NCBI GenBank assembly: GCA_028065725.1
Contig: JAPTVL010000420.1
Coordinates: 62,001 to 126,000 of the forward strand
Source of the DNA: Betaproteobacteria bacterium
GTDB lineage: Bacteria; Pseudomonadota; Gammaproteobacteria; Burkholderiales; Rhodocyclaceae
Reading direction: 5' to 3'
Length of the DNA stretch: 64,000 nucleotides
Part shown: one piece after another, positions 1 through 8,988 of the stretch
Layout: every line of letters starts with the position of its first letter
Position numbering within the stretch: position 1 is the stretch's first letter
Notes under the pieces: generated by a model
Databases searched by the model: none
What the model saw: only the letters and a program-made list of their open reading frames with translations
What the model was told of the DNA's origin: nothing
Made by a program: the position numbers and the translations under genes

Positions 1-997
1 AGAGCTGTGGGAGATCGATCTCGAGCATTTTGAAAAAGGCCTGGTGATGCACACCTTCGGCTGGCCGATGAAATCCGACACCTACGGCGGCGGCTTCATC
101 TACCACTTCGGCGACAACCTCATATCGATCGGGCAGGTGGTCGGCCTCGGCTACAAGAATCCCTTCCTCTCGCCCTTCGAGGAAATGCAGCGCCTTAAAA
201 CCCATCCGCAGATCGCGCCGCTGTTCAAGGGCGCCAAGCGCCTGGCCTACGGCGCGCGCGCCTTGGCCGCGGGCGGCCTGCAGTCCATGCCGAAACTGGA
301 CTTCCCCGGCGGCGCGCTGATCGGCGACGACGCCGGCATGCTGGTCGCCTCGCGCATCAAGGGCAGCCACGCTGCGATCAAGAGCGGCATGCTGGCCGCC
401 GAGGCCGCCGCCGCAGCGCTGGCCGCGGGCCGCGCCAACGACGCGCTGAGCGAGTATCCGGCAGCCTTCCGCGATTCCTGGCTCCACGAAGAACTGCATA
501 CCGCGCGCAACTTCAAGCCCTGGATGGCCAAGGGCCTGTGGACCGGTTCGATCATGTTCGGCATCGACCAGGTGCTGCTGCGCGGCAAGGCGCCGTGGAC
601 CCTGCACAACACCGCCGACCACGAAAAGCTCAAGCCCGCCGCCGAATGCAAGCCGATCGCCTACGAAAAGCCGGACGGCGTGCTGACCTTTGACCGGCTC
701 TCTTCCGTGTTCCTCTCCAATACCAACCACGAAGAAGACCAACCCTGCCATCTGCAGCTGAAGGACGCCGGCGTGCCGATCGCCACCAACCTCGCGCTCT
801 ACGATGCCCCCGAGCAGCGCTACTGCCCGGCCGGCGTATATGAGATCGTGCGCGCCGAGGACGGCAGCAATCCGCGGCTACAGATCAACGCGCAGAACTG
901 CGTGCACTGCAAGACCTGCGACATCAAGGACCCGACGCAGAACATCAACTGGGTCGTGCCGCAGGGCGGCGAAGGGCCGATTTATCAGCAAATGTAG
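1..997 (+). CDS. Electron transfer flavoprotein-ubiquinone oxidoreductase, C-terminal part (5' truncated by window edge)
   Basis: Membrane-associated flavoprotein that takes electrons from reduced ETF and passes them to ubiquinone. The reading frame is already open at base 2 (ELWEIDLEHFEKG, a conserved ETF-QO stretch), so the start lies left of the window; the GTG near base 44 is internal. What is visible is the second half of the FAD/quinone domain, including GALIGDDAGML, and the C-terminal ferredoxin domain, whose 4Fe-4S cysteines lie in RYCPAGVYE, NCVHCKTC and the following IKDPTQNINW block. The protein ends in the usual GGEGP.Y form. It matches the etfAB and acyl-CoA dehydrogenase genes a few kilobases downstream, for which it would be the quinone entry point. 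Confidence 0.95.
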   Translation, partial: ELWEIDLEHFEKGLVMHTFGWPMKSDTYGGGFIYHFGDNLISIGQVVGLGYKNPFLSPFEEMQRLKTHPQIAPLFKGAKRLAYGARALAAGGLQSMPKLDFPGGALIGDDAGMLVASRIKGSHAAIKSGMLAAEAAAAALAAGRANDALSEYPAAFRDSWLHEELHTARNFKPWMAKGLWTGSIMFGIDQVLLRGKAPWTLHNTADHEKLKPAAECKPIAYEKPDGVLTFDRLSSVFLSNTNHEEDQPCHLQLKDAGVPIATNLALYDAPEQRYCPAGVYEIVRAEDGSNPRLQINAQNCVHCKTCDIKDPTQNINWVVPQGGEGPIYQQM

Positions 998-1123
998 GCA
1001 GCGCGGCGTACTTGAGCGTCCGGATTTCACAGGGATTACACGACCTTGGCAGTCGCGCCGATATACTGAACAACAGGCCTCAGGTCACATCTTCAGTCAC
1101 GTAAGCTAAAAGGAGGAGCGGAT

Positions 1124-1381
1124 ATGGCCATGTTCGTCATAGAACGTAGTTTTGCCGAACAGATGAACCTCACCAACGATGCTGCGCGACTGGTGAAGGA
1201 GATCAACGGCGACGTCGGCGTGCATTGGCTGTTCTCATTTCTGTCAGCCGACAAGAAGAAGACCTATTGCCTTTATGAGGCTCCCAACGCCGAGGCGATC
1301 CACGAAGCGGCACGCAGGGCAAATCTCCCCGCCGATGTGATCGTGGAGGTGACTGAACTGAGGCCGGAAGCGTTCAACTGA
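1124..1381 (+). CDS. DUF4242 family small protein
   Basis: An 85-residue protein beginning MAMFVIERSF, with a central KKTYCLYEAPNAEAIHEAA segment typical of DUF4242 (SCO4226-like) proteins. These are small ferredoxin-like-fold proteins, and one characterised member binds nickel. A very good ribosome binding site (AAAGGAGGAG) lies 5-7 bases before the ATG. The gene stands alone between the ETF-QO gene and a large LuxR-type regulator; the 126-base upstream gap presumably holds its promoter, but I see no convincing -35/-10 pair with correct spacing. The biochemical role is unknown. Family assignment rests on sequence resemblance only. Confidence 0.75.
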   Translation: MAMFVIERSFAEQMNLTNDAARLVKEINGDVGVHWLFSFLSADKKKTYCLYEAPNAEAIHEAARRANLPADVIVEVTELRPEAFN

Positions 1382-1472
1382 GCGCGGCACACGCGACGCA
1401 CGCGCAGGCAGACTGAAATGAGGCCTTGAGCTTGGGCAGCGGCTCGCAGCAGCGACCTTACGTGTTAGATCG

Positions 1473-4430
1473 ATGAACCCGGAGCCCGGACGCAGGTTCA
1501 TCGGACGGCAGCGTGAACTCGACGCATTGCAGGCTGCGTTGGAGCGTGCCGTCGCCGGGCAACCCAATATTGTTTTGCTCGCCGGGGAGCCGGGAATTGG
1601 CAAGACCAGCACAGCGCAGGAGATTGCCGGACATGCCGGACGGCGCGATGTGCTCCCGCTCTTGGGGCGCTGCCCGGAAGAACCCGGTGCGCCTCCTTAT
1701 TGGCCGTGGCTGCAACTGATCCGGCGTTACGTCGCACAGCATGATGAGCATACGCTGGAGCAGGTCATCGGTCCGGCTAAAGAGCATCTTGCGGCGCTCG
1801 ATCCCGAACTGGCTGGCCGGCTGACGGGGGACATGCCGGCGCCGGCTGAAACAGACGCAGCAAAGGCGCGTTTTCGCCACTTCGATTCGATCGCCGGCTT
1901 CTGGCGGCGCGCCGCCGCCCGTCAGCCCCTATTGCTGGTGATCGATGACCTGCATCAGGCCGACGTACCATCGCTGCGTTTGCTCGAATTCGTGATGGCC
2001 GAGGCCGGCGCCAGCCGCCTGATGATACTGGGCACCTACCGCGATGCAGAAGTCGCCCATCAACACCCTTTGTCGAACACATTGGCGGAATTGCACCGGC
2101 ATGCCTCGGTGCAACGTTTGCTGCTGGGCGGCTTCAGCCCGGCCGAGACGGCCCAATTCGTTGCTGCCACCACCGGCGCGAACTCCATTGAGCTGGCGAC
2201 GATGCTGCACGACCAGACCGAAGGCCATCCTCTGTTTCTGGCGGAGCTTGCACGAGACCTTCAGCAGACCGACGGCACGAACTCATCGACCGCGTGGGCC
2301 GGCCTGACCCGCGTGTCGAAGGGAGTGCGCGGAGTCATTGGCGCGCGATTGAACCGCTTGACGCCGTCCTGTTTGCACGTTCTCCGGAATGCGGCAGTCT
2401 TCGGCCGCGAGTTCCGGCTTGACCTGCTGCGCCGCGTACTCGACGACCTGCCCGAAGATGAATGTCTGGCGGCGATGGAAGAGGCCAAAAAGGCCAGCCT
2501 GATCGCCGAGGCGGGCGAATTTGGCAACTACCAGTTTGTACATGCGCTGGTGCGCGACGCGTTATATGACGAAATGTCCACCGCACGGCGGTCGCAGCTC
2601 CACCAGCGAATCGGGGCCGCATTCGAGCTGCAGTATCAGGATGACCTCACGCCATGCCTCTCTGCGCTGGCTCATCACTATCATGCCGCCGGAAAATCCG
2701 GCAACGCCGCCAAGGCGATCGAATACGCTACCCGGGCAGCCGAGCGCGCGACGGCGATGCTGGCCCACGAAGAGGCGTCGTGCCACTACCTGCGCGCCTG
2801 CGCCGGATTGCCGCCGGGTCCCGGCGCCGACGCGCAACGGTGCCGGCTCCTGCTCGGACTCGGCGAGGCCCAGAACAGCGCGGGCGCCAGCTCGCTGGCT
2901 CTTGCCACCTTTGCGGACGCGGCGGAGTGCGCGAGACGCCTGGGCGACGCATCGCTACTGGCTTGCGCGGCAATCGGCTTCGGCGACGCGCAATGGCGTC
3001 TCGGCATCGAGGGTTCGAAAGCCGTGGCGCTGATTCGCGAGGCGCTGGCGCGGGTTGCGCCAGCCGACGTCCGTGACCGGACCTCGTTGCTGACCGCGTT
3101 GTGCCAGGCCCTGCTTTTCTCGAATCAACCCGACGAGGCTGAGGCGGCATTCCGCGAGGCCGTTGCCCTCGCCCGCCGCCTCGACGACCCCTTGAAACTG
3201 TTCCGGGCGATGTGCGCCATTTTGCCGGGACGCTGGTTCCCCGATCGGCTGGCGTTGCGCATCGACACCGCACGCGAGGCCATCGATCTCGTGCGCCGTG
3301 CCGGACACCCGGAATGGGCGACTCCCTATCTGTCAGGCTGGCATACGGGCGACCTGATGGAGTTCGGCGACACCGTGGCCGCGACAGCCACTGCGCAATT
3401 CCATCTCGTCACCGGCGAGACGATGCATGAACCCTTCAACGAGGCGGTTGCCCTGGCCGCACTGGCGATGATCGCGACCCACGAAGGCCGCTTTGCCGAC
3501 GCCGAATCCCTCGCGGCAAGCGCGCTGCGGTGCGGCACACGTTTCGACCGAGACAATGCTTATGGCATTTTTGGGGTGCAAATGTTCACCCTGCGGCGCC
3601 ATCAGGGCCGCCTGCACGAAGTAGCGCCGATTCTCCGTCAATTTCTTGACAACGACGCCAAGGGCGCCGCGTGGCGACCCGGCCTGGCGGTCCTGCATTG
3701 CGAACTCGGCTCGCGCGACGAGGCTCGCGACGTCTTCGAGAGACTCGCCGTCGGCGGCTTCGCCGGCATCGCGCACGACGCGATACGGATTGCGAGCATC
3801 GCCTATCTGGCCGAAGTCTGCGCCTGGCTCGATGACAAGGCCCGCGCGCCAATGCTGTTCGAAATTCTCCTGCCTTATGCAGGGCGCAACATTGTGTTCG
3901 GTGCGCATACCGCATCGTTCGGCGCCGCCGACCGCCTGCTCGGCATGCTGGCCACGACCATGGAGCGCTGGGAGGTGGCGCAACATCATTTCGAGGGCGC
4001 GGTTGCCTTCGACGAGTGGACCGGCGGACGGCCCTGGCTGGCCCGTTCGCGTTTCGAGTTCGCCACGATGCTGCTGCGCAGAGGCAACGGCACCGATCGC
4101 GACCGTGCGCTCGCCTTGTTCGAAGCGGCACTCGAGGAGGCGCGCAGGCTTGGCATGCGCGGATTCGAAGAAGCCGTCCTTGGTCTGCAGCGCAGGGAGA
4201 TAGAAGGCCGCGAGCCGGAGCCCCGTGTCGCCGGATTGTCCAGACGCGAGGTGCAGGTGCTGCGGCTCATGGCCGCGGGCAAGACCAATCAGGAAATCGC
4301 GACGGCACTTTTTCGCAGCCCCAACACGGTTGCGAACCACGTGCGAAACATCCTTGGCAAGACGCAAACCGCCAATCGGGCCGAGGCGTCGGCATTCGCC
4401 GTTCGCCACGGACTTTTACCGCCCGAATAG
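1473..4430 (+). CDS. LAL/MalT-type transcriptional regulator: AAA ATPase, TPR-like region, LuxR HTH
   Basis: A 985-residue cytoplasmic regulator. The N-terminus reads FIGRQRELDAL, then a Walker A motif (GEPGIGKTS, residues about 38-46) and a Walker B LLLVIDD (about 153-159), so it has the AAA/ATPase domain of large ATP-binding LuxR regulators. The middle is an alanine-rich helical array resembling TPR repeats (about 400-900). The last 65 residues form a LuxR helix-turn-helix (LSRREVQVLRLMAAGKTNQEIA, then SPNTVANHVRNI). Such proteins usually sense a metabolite and activate adjacent genes; the flavin oxidoreductase starting 129 bases downstream is the obvious candidate target, which is inference. 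No strong Shine-Dalgarno precedes the ATG. Confidence 0.9.
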   Translation: MNPEPGRRFIGRQRELDALQAALERAVAGQPNIVLLAGEPGIGKTSTAQEIAGHAGRRDVLPLLGRCPEEPGAPPYWPWLQLIRRYVAQHDEHTLEQVIGPAKEHLAALDPELAGRLTGDMPAPAETDAAKARFRHFDSIAGFWRRAAARQPLLLVIDDLHQADVPSLRLLEFVMAEAGASRLMILGTYRDAEVAHQHPLSNTLAELHRHASVQRLLLGGFSPAETAQFVAATTGANSIELATMLHDQTEGHPLFLAELARDLQQTDGTNSSTAWAGLTRVSKGVRGVIGARLNRLTPSCLHVLRNAAVFGREFRLDLLRRVLDDLPEDECLAAMEEAKKASLIAEAGEFGNYQFVHALVRDALYDEMSTARRSQLHQRIGAAFELQYQDDLTPCLSALAHHYHAAGKSGNAAKAIEYATRAAERATAMLAHEEASCHYLRACAGLPPGPGADAQRCRLLLGLGEAQNSAGASSLALATFADAAECARRLGDASLLACAAIGFGDAQWRLGIEGSKAVALIREALARVAPADVRDRTSLLTALCQALLFSNQPDEAEAAFREAVALARRLDDPLKLFRAMCAILPGRWFPDRLALRIDTAREAIDLVRRAGHPEWATPYLSGWHTGDLMEFGDTVAATATAQFHLVTGETMHEPFNEAVALAALAMIATHEGRFADAESLAASALRCGTRFDRDNAYGIFGVQMFTLRRHQGRLHEVAPILRQFLDNDAKGAAWRPGLAVLHCELGSRDEARDVFERLAVGGFAGIAHDAIRIASIAYLAEVCAWLDDKARAPMLFEILLPYAGRNIVFGAHTASFGAADRLLGMLATTMERWEVAQHHFEGAVAFDEWTGGRPWLARSRFEFATMLLRRGNGTDRDRALALFEAALEEARRLGMRGFEEAVLGLQRREIEGREPEPRVAGLSRREVQVLRLMAAGKTNQEIATALFRSPNTVANHVRNILGKTQTANRAEASAFAVRHGLLPPE

Positions 4431-4559
4431 TCAGATCTAACCATTCCGATCAAAGTCTCGCCGAAGCGGCTGATTGGTCAGTTCGGTCGATGACGCAGCG
4501 ATGTTTGAAGTGCAAACTATTCCTGCGTAAAGTTGTATTCCCCTCGATGGAGAATAACC

Positions 4560-5981
4560 ATGGCAATAGAACTGAAAGCCGCCGATGGCGGCACGGTGCA
4601 GGTTTCGCCCGAGATCCTGCAGGCATTCAAGGCCGGATTCAGGGGGCCCGTACTTTGTCCGGGCGACGCGGAGTACGAGGAAGCGCGCAAGATATGGAAT
4701 GCTATGATCGATCGCCGTCCGGGCCTCATCGTCCGTTGCAGAGGCACGGTGGACGTGGTTCAGGCGGTACGCTTCGCACACCGGCACCAATTCCTGGTCT
4801 CGGTGCGCGGTGGCGGCCACAACATTGCGGGGCTGGCGGTCTGCGAAGGCGGCCTGATGATCGACCTGTCGCTGATGACCGGCGTTTGGGTGGATCCAAA
4901 AGGAAACACGGTCCGCGCCCAGGCCGGTTGCACGCTCGGCGACGTTGATCGCGAAACCCAGCACCACGGTCTCGCGGCCGTGCTCGGCTTTGTCTCGGCT
5001 ACCGGCATTGCCGGTCTCACCGTGGGCGGCGGCTTCGGTTACCTGACGCGCCGGCACGGCTGGACCTGCGACACCCTCATCGCGATGGAAGTCGTGATTG
5101 CCGACGGCACGGTGGTACGGGCCGCCGCCGCCGAGAACCCCGAATTGTTCTGGGCGCTGTGCGGCGGCAGCGGCAATTTCGGCATCGTCACGTCCTTCGA
5201 ATACAAGCTCTTCCCGGTCGGGCCCGAGATTCTGGGCGGAGCCATTGCCTGGCGCGCGGAAGACGCCAGGGAGGTCCTCGGCTTCTATCGCGAGTTCACC
5301 GCCAAATCACCGCGCGAGACCACCTGCGTGGCGGCGTTGCGGATTGCACCGCCGGCGCCTTGGCTACCGAAGGAAATTCATGGCAAGCCAATTATCGCCA
5401 TCTTCGTCTGCCACAGCGGAAGCATTGAAGAGGGCGAAAAGATTGTCGCACCGCTGCGTGCCTTCGGCCGCCCGGTCGCCGACATCGTCACGCGTCGGCC
5501 GTACACCCAGATGCAGAGCATGCTCGACGCAACCCAACCGAAGGGACGCCGCTACTACTGGAAGTCGCACTATCTGCCCGGGATCGATCCGAAGGCGATC
5601 GACGTATTGATCGATAACGCGGCGCGCATATGCTCACCGCATTCTGCGATTCTCCTGTTCCAGTTGCAAGGCGCACTCAACGAGTTGCCGGCGGACCACT
5701 CGCCTGCCGGCAATCGCGACGCCGCTTTCGTGCTCAATATCGCCAGTTCCTGGGAACAGGCGGCGGACGACGCGGCAAATCAGCGCTGGGCGCGCGACTG
5801 TTTCGATGCGACGCAAACGTTTTCGACCGGCGGCGTTTACATCAACTTTCTAACCGAGGAAGAAGGGCGGGAAAGAATCCAGGCGGCATACGGCAAACCG
5901 ATCCTCGCCCGACTCGCCGTACTCAAGCAGAAATACGACCCGGACAATCTGTTCCGGCATACGAAAAACATCGCGGATTGA
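4560..5981 (+). CDS. FAD-linked oxidoreductase, berberine-bridge-like
   Basis: A 473-residue flavoprotein with the PF01565 FAD-binding fold (VRGGGHNIAGLAVCEGG, residues about 83-99, whose His is the usual site of covalent 8-alpha-histidyl FAD) and a C-terminal BBE motif (YINFLTEEE, then KYDPDNLFRHTKNI). I chose the ATG at 4560 because GGAGAATAACC lies directly upstream; an in-frame ATG 27 bases earlier lacks a ribosome binding site. In the region where bicovalent family members carry a cysteine, this protein has GFVSATGIAGLTVGGG, so FAD is probably attached only through His. The substrate is unknown; relatives oxidise sugars, alkaloids and other alcohols or amines. It may be controlled by the LuxR-type regulator upstream. 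Confidence 0.85.
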   Translation: MAIELKAADGGTVQVSPEILQAFKAGFRGPVLCPGDAEYEEARKIWNAMIDRRPGLIVRCRGTVDVVQAVRFAHRHQFLVSVRGGGHNIAGLAVCEGGLMIDLSLMTGVWVDPKGNTVRAQAGCTLGDVDRETQHHGLAAVLGFVSATGIAGLTVGGGFGYLTRRHGWTCDTLIAMEVVIADGTVVRAAAAENPELFWALCGGSGNFGIVTSFEYKLFPVGPEILGGAIAWRAEDAREVLGFYREFTAKSPRETTCVAALRIAPPAPWLPKEIHGKPIIAIFVCHSGSIEEGEKIVAPLRAFGRPVADIVTRRPYTQMQSMLDATQPKGRRYYWKSHYLPGIDPKAIDVLIDNAARICSPHSAILLFQLQGALNELPADHSPAGNRDAAFVLNIASSWEQAADDAANQRWARDCFDATQTFSTGGVYINFLTEEEGRERIQAAYGKPILARLAVLKQKYDPDNLFRHTKNIAD

Positions 5982-6104
5982 GCGCCTGCCGCATCCGAAT
6001 ATGCAATTCCGGCCATGTGCTTGCCCGCACCTGAGTACATGGCCGACATCGAAGGCGCGGCGCAATCCGGCACCGCTACTTACCAAACCGAAAGGAGCAC
6101 TACC

Positions 6105-6467
6105 ATGTCTGCAACCCTCTACGAACGACTCGGCGGCGTCGAACGCATTACCACTCTCGCCAAGGACCTGGTTGAATTGCACTACACGAATCCACTGCTC
6201 AAGACCCGCTTCGAACAAATCAAGGACCGCGCCAAGTTCGAACGCAACGTAGCTGATTTCATCTGCGCCGGAACCGGCGGGCCGCAAAGCTATACCGGCA
6301 AGGACGTGCTGTCGGCGCACCGGCATATGAATATCGATGAGCGCGAGCTTGTCTCCGCAATCGATGACGCGATGACGGCGATGACCAAGAACGGTTACGG
6401 GCAGGCCGAGAAAAACGATGTGCTGGCAATCCTGTATTCGCTCAAGGGTGATGTGGTGCGGGTCTGA
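6105..6467 (+). CDS. Group I truncated hemoglobin
   Basis: A 120-residue globin beginning MSATLYERLGGVERI, the standard trHb N-terminus. YTGKDVLSAHRHMNI contains the proximal heme histidine (about residue 72), and RNVADFICAGTGGP is typical of group I. The start is supported by AAAGGAG eight bases upstream; a longer in-frame ORF from 6015 lacks this. These proteins bind O2 or NO and commonly act in NO detoxification or redox protection. The gene is convergent with the acyl-CoA dehydrogenase that follows, separated by 25 bases. Confidence 0.93.
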   Translation: MSATLYERLGGVERITTLAKDLVELHYTNPLLKTRFEQIKDRAKFERNVADFICAGTGGPQSYTGKDVLSAHRHMNIDERELVSAIDDAMTAMTKNGYGQAEKNDVLAILYSLKGDVVRV

Positions 6468-6492
6468 GCAACCGCACCGACCCTGCCACGGA

Positions 6493-8283
6493 TCAGAACA
6501 TCGCCTCGTCCAGCGCCAGCACGCTCGCGCCGCCCTGCACCACCTGCTGCGCCAGGCCCGGTGCGGCGGCCATGATGCAGTCGGCGTAGAACCAGGCGGT
6601 GGCGATCTTGGCCGGGAAGAAGGGATCGGCGTCGCCGGCGGCGATCCTGCCTTGCGCCACCAGCGCGGCGCGAGCCATCATCCAGCCGCCCGCGACGTTG
6701 CCCAGCAGACGCAGGAAGGGCACGGCGCCGGCCGCGACGGCACGCACGTCCTTGCCGTAGTTGGCCACGATGTAGTCGGTCGCCTGCCCCAGCGCCTCGA
6801 TGCCGCGCCCCAGCGCCGCGGCGATCGCGGCGAATTCGGCGCCGCCCTGGCTGGCGACCTCGCCCTGCGTCTGCCGCATCATGCCAATCACGGCCTTGAG
6901 CGTGGCACCGCCTTCGCGCGCGATCTTGCGCCCCATCAGGTCGTTGGCCTGGATGCCGGTGGTGCCCTCGTAGATCGTCGTGATGCGCGCGTCGCGCATG
7001 TACTGCGCGGCGCCGGTCTCCTCGACGAAGCCCATGCCGCCATGCACCTGCACGCCGAGATAGGCCATTTCATTTCCGGTTTCGGTGCTCCAGCCCTTGA
7101 CCACCGGAATCATCAGGTCGACATAGGCCTGGTTCTGCGCACGCTCGGCGGCATCGGAATGGCGCGCCGCGGCATCGTGCGCCGCCGCCACCGAATAGGC
7201 CAGCGCGCGCATGGCTTCGACGTTGGCGCGCATCTGCAGCAGCATGCGGCGGATGTCGGGATGCTTGATGATCGGCACGCCGGCGGCGGAACCTTCGATG
7301 GCGCGGCCCTGCACCCGCTCCCTGGCATAGCCCGCAGCGTGCTGGTAGGCACGCTCGGCGATCGCCAGGCCTTCGAGGCCGACCGCGAAGCGCGCTGCGT
7401 TCATCATGACGAACATGTACTTGAGGCCCTCGTTCTCCTTGCCCACCATGGTGCCGATGGCGCCGCCGTTGTCGCCATGGACCATGACGCAGGTCGGGCT
7501 GGCGTGGATGCCGAGCTTGTGCTCGATCGACACGCAATACGCATCGTTGCGCGCACCGAGCGACCCGTCCGGGTTCACCAGGAACTTGGGCACCACGAAC
7601 AACGAAATGCCCTTGACGCCTTCCGGCGCGCCCGGCGTGCGGGCCAGCACGAGGTGGATGGTGTTCTCCGCCATGTCGTGGTCGCCGTAGGTGATGAAGA
7701 TCTTGCTGCCGAAGATGCGGTAGCTGCCGTCGCCCTGCGGCTCGGCACGCGAGCGGATCGCCGCGAGGTCGGAGCCGGCCTGCGGCTCGGTGATGTTCAT
7801 GGTGCCGGTCCATTTGCCCGAGATCATGTTGGGCAGGTACATCGCTTTCTGCTGCTCGTTGCCGGCCAGTTCCAGCGCCTCGATGGCACCCAGCGTCAAC
7901 AGCGGACACAGCGAGAAGGCCATGTTGGACGACTTCCACATTTCCTGCACCGCGGCCGACACCACCTTGGGCAGGCCCTGGCCGCCGTGCTCGGGATTGC
8001 CGCCCAGCGCGTTCCAGCCGTTGTCCACGAACTGCGCATAGGCTTCCTTGAAGCCCTTGGGCATGGTCACCGATTTGTCGGCCCAGGTTGCGCCTTCCTG
8101 GTCGCCGCTGTAGTTGAGCGGGTCCAGCACGCCGCCGGTGAACTTGGCCGATTCGTCGAGGATGGCCTCGACCACGTCGCGGGTGGCTTCCTCGTAGCCG
8201 GGCAGGGCGGCGACCTTGTCCAGACCGGCGAGTTCGGTCAGCACGAACATCATGTCCTTCAGCGGGGCAACGTAGGAACTCAT
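6493..8283 (-). CDS. Acyl-CoA dehydrogenase (FadE-like, long form with C-terminal extension)
   Basis: A 596-residue flavoenzyme that introduces a 2,3 double bond in an acyl-CoA and passes electrons to ETF. It shows the family signatures NITEPQAGSDLAAIRSRA (about 163-180), FITYGDHDMAEN (about 196-207) and DARITTIYEGTTGIQANDLMG, whose Glu (about residue 439) is the likely catalytic base. The extra domain of about 120 residues at the C-terminus is characteristic of the roughly 600-residue subfamily (PF12806). The ATG is preceded by GGAG. The gene lies 18 bases downstream of a CbiM-like permease and in line with etfBA, so it is probably cotranscribed with its electron acceptor. A paralogue of identical length lies at 16941-18731. 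Confidence 0.95.
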   Translation of the reverse strand: MSSYVAPLKDMMFVLTELAGLDKVAALPGYEEATRDVVEAILDESAKFTGGVLDPLNYSGDQEGATWADKSVTMPKGFKEAYAQFVDNGWNALGGNPEHGGQGLPKVVSAAVQEMWKSSNMAFSLCPLLTLGAIEALELAGNEQQKAMYLPNMISGKWTGTMNITEPQAGSDLAAIRSRAEPQGDGSYRIFGSKIFITYGDHDMAENTIHLVLARTPGAPEGVKGISLFVVPKFLVNPDGSLGARNDAYCVSIEHKLGIHASPTCVMVHGDNGGAIGTMVGKENEGLKYMFVMMNAARFAVGLEGLAIAERAYQHAAGYARERVQGRAIEGSAAGVPIIKHPDIRRMLLQMRANVEAMRALAYSVAAAHDAAARHSDAAERAQNQAYVDLMIPVVKGWSTETGNEMAYLGVQVHGGMGFVEETGAAQYMRDARITTIYEGTTGIQANDLMGRKIAREGGATLKAVIGMMRQTQGEVASQGGAEFAAIAAALGRGIEALGQATDYIVANYGKDVRAVAAGAVPFLRLLGNVAGGWMMARAALVAQGRIAAGDADPFFPAKIATAWFYADCIMAAAPGLAQQVVQGGASVLALDEAMF

Positions 8284-8301
8284 GGGATTACTCCAGTGGC
8301 A

Positions 8302-8976
8302 TTAGTGCGGAAGATGGCGCCGGTCGTCGAAGCTGCCGACCCAGTGCGGCGCATAGACCACCATCAGGGTGATCATGGCGCCGTTGAGCCAGGCCTCGGC
8401 GAAACCGAGCAGAAGGTAATACGGCAGATAGTCGTCGAGCAAAGTCGGCGCCGGATAGACGCCGGCCAGCCAGAGCAGCGCACTGGCCAGCAGCCCGGTG
8501 GCCATGACGGTGGCCGCCGCGCCGAAAAAGGCGATGACAAAAACATAGGTGAAGAAATGATCGGGCAGCGCACGTTCGACGCCGCGACGGATGGCGTCGG
8601 CCAGCAACGGCGGGAACACCGCCAGCACCAGCGCATTGAGGCCGTAGGTGAGCCAGGCGTCGTGGCCCTGCAAGCCGTTGTTCGCCGTCACTCCGGCCAG
8701 CACCAGCGAGAGGCCGACTATCGCCAGTTGCCGGCCGAACATCAGGGTGAACAGCGTGGCGCCGAGCAGGTGCAGGTCGAGGCCCGGCTTGACGCCGGCC
8801 TTCATGCTCCAGACCAGCACCAGCAGCACGACGGTGCCGAGCCAGACATTGAGCTGGGCGGAATCGGCAAGACGATGCCAAGGCGCGGTTTTCGCGCACC
8901 ACAGCCATATCGCCAGCAGCGGCACGAAGGCCCCGAGCGCCCAGGCTTGCGGAAACAGGGCGTCGGGGAAGTTCAC
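8302..8976 (-). CDS. CbiM-like energy-coupling-factor permease family membrane protein
   Basis: A 224-residue, very hydrophobic protein with about six membrane segments and the DLHLLGATLFTLMFG motif resembling CbiM/PF01891 components of cobalt or nickel ECF transporters. The start is GTG 12 bases after etfA, with a poor ribosome binding site, suggesting translational coupling. It begins MNFPDALFP and so lacks the N-terminal Met-His metal-binding motif of true CbiM. No CbiQ, CbiO or CbiN partner is nearby. Its position between etfA and an acyl-CoA dehydrogenase suggests a role other than classical cobalt uptake; the substrate cannot be deduced. Confidence 0.75.
   Translation of the reverse strand: MNFPDALFPQAWALGAFVPLLAIWLWCAKTAPWHRLADSAQLNVWLGTVVLLVLVWSMKAGVKPGLDLHLLGATLFTLMFGRQLAIVGLSLVLAGVTANNGLQGHDAWLTYGLNALVLAVFPPLLADAIRRGVERALPDHFFTYVFVIAFFGAAATVMATGLLASALLWLAGVYPAPTLLDDYLPYYLLLGFAEAWLNGAMITLMVVYAPHWVGSFDDRRHLPH
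8443..8464 (+). repeat. Dispersed 22-bp repeat, degenerate copy 1 (inside CbiM-like gene)
   Basis: AGTCGGCGCCGGA, TAG, ACGCCG: two differences from consensus. Coding strand reads PAPTLL. Confidence 0.4.
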
Positions 8977-8988
8977 AACAGTCGTGCC

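Noticed and set aside
1046..1067. TTGGCA and TATACT as a promoter for the DUF4242 gene
   Set aside because: The spacer is only 10 bases, far from the 16-18 needed for a sigma-70 promoter.
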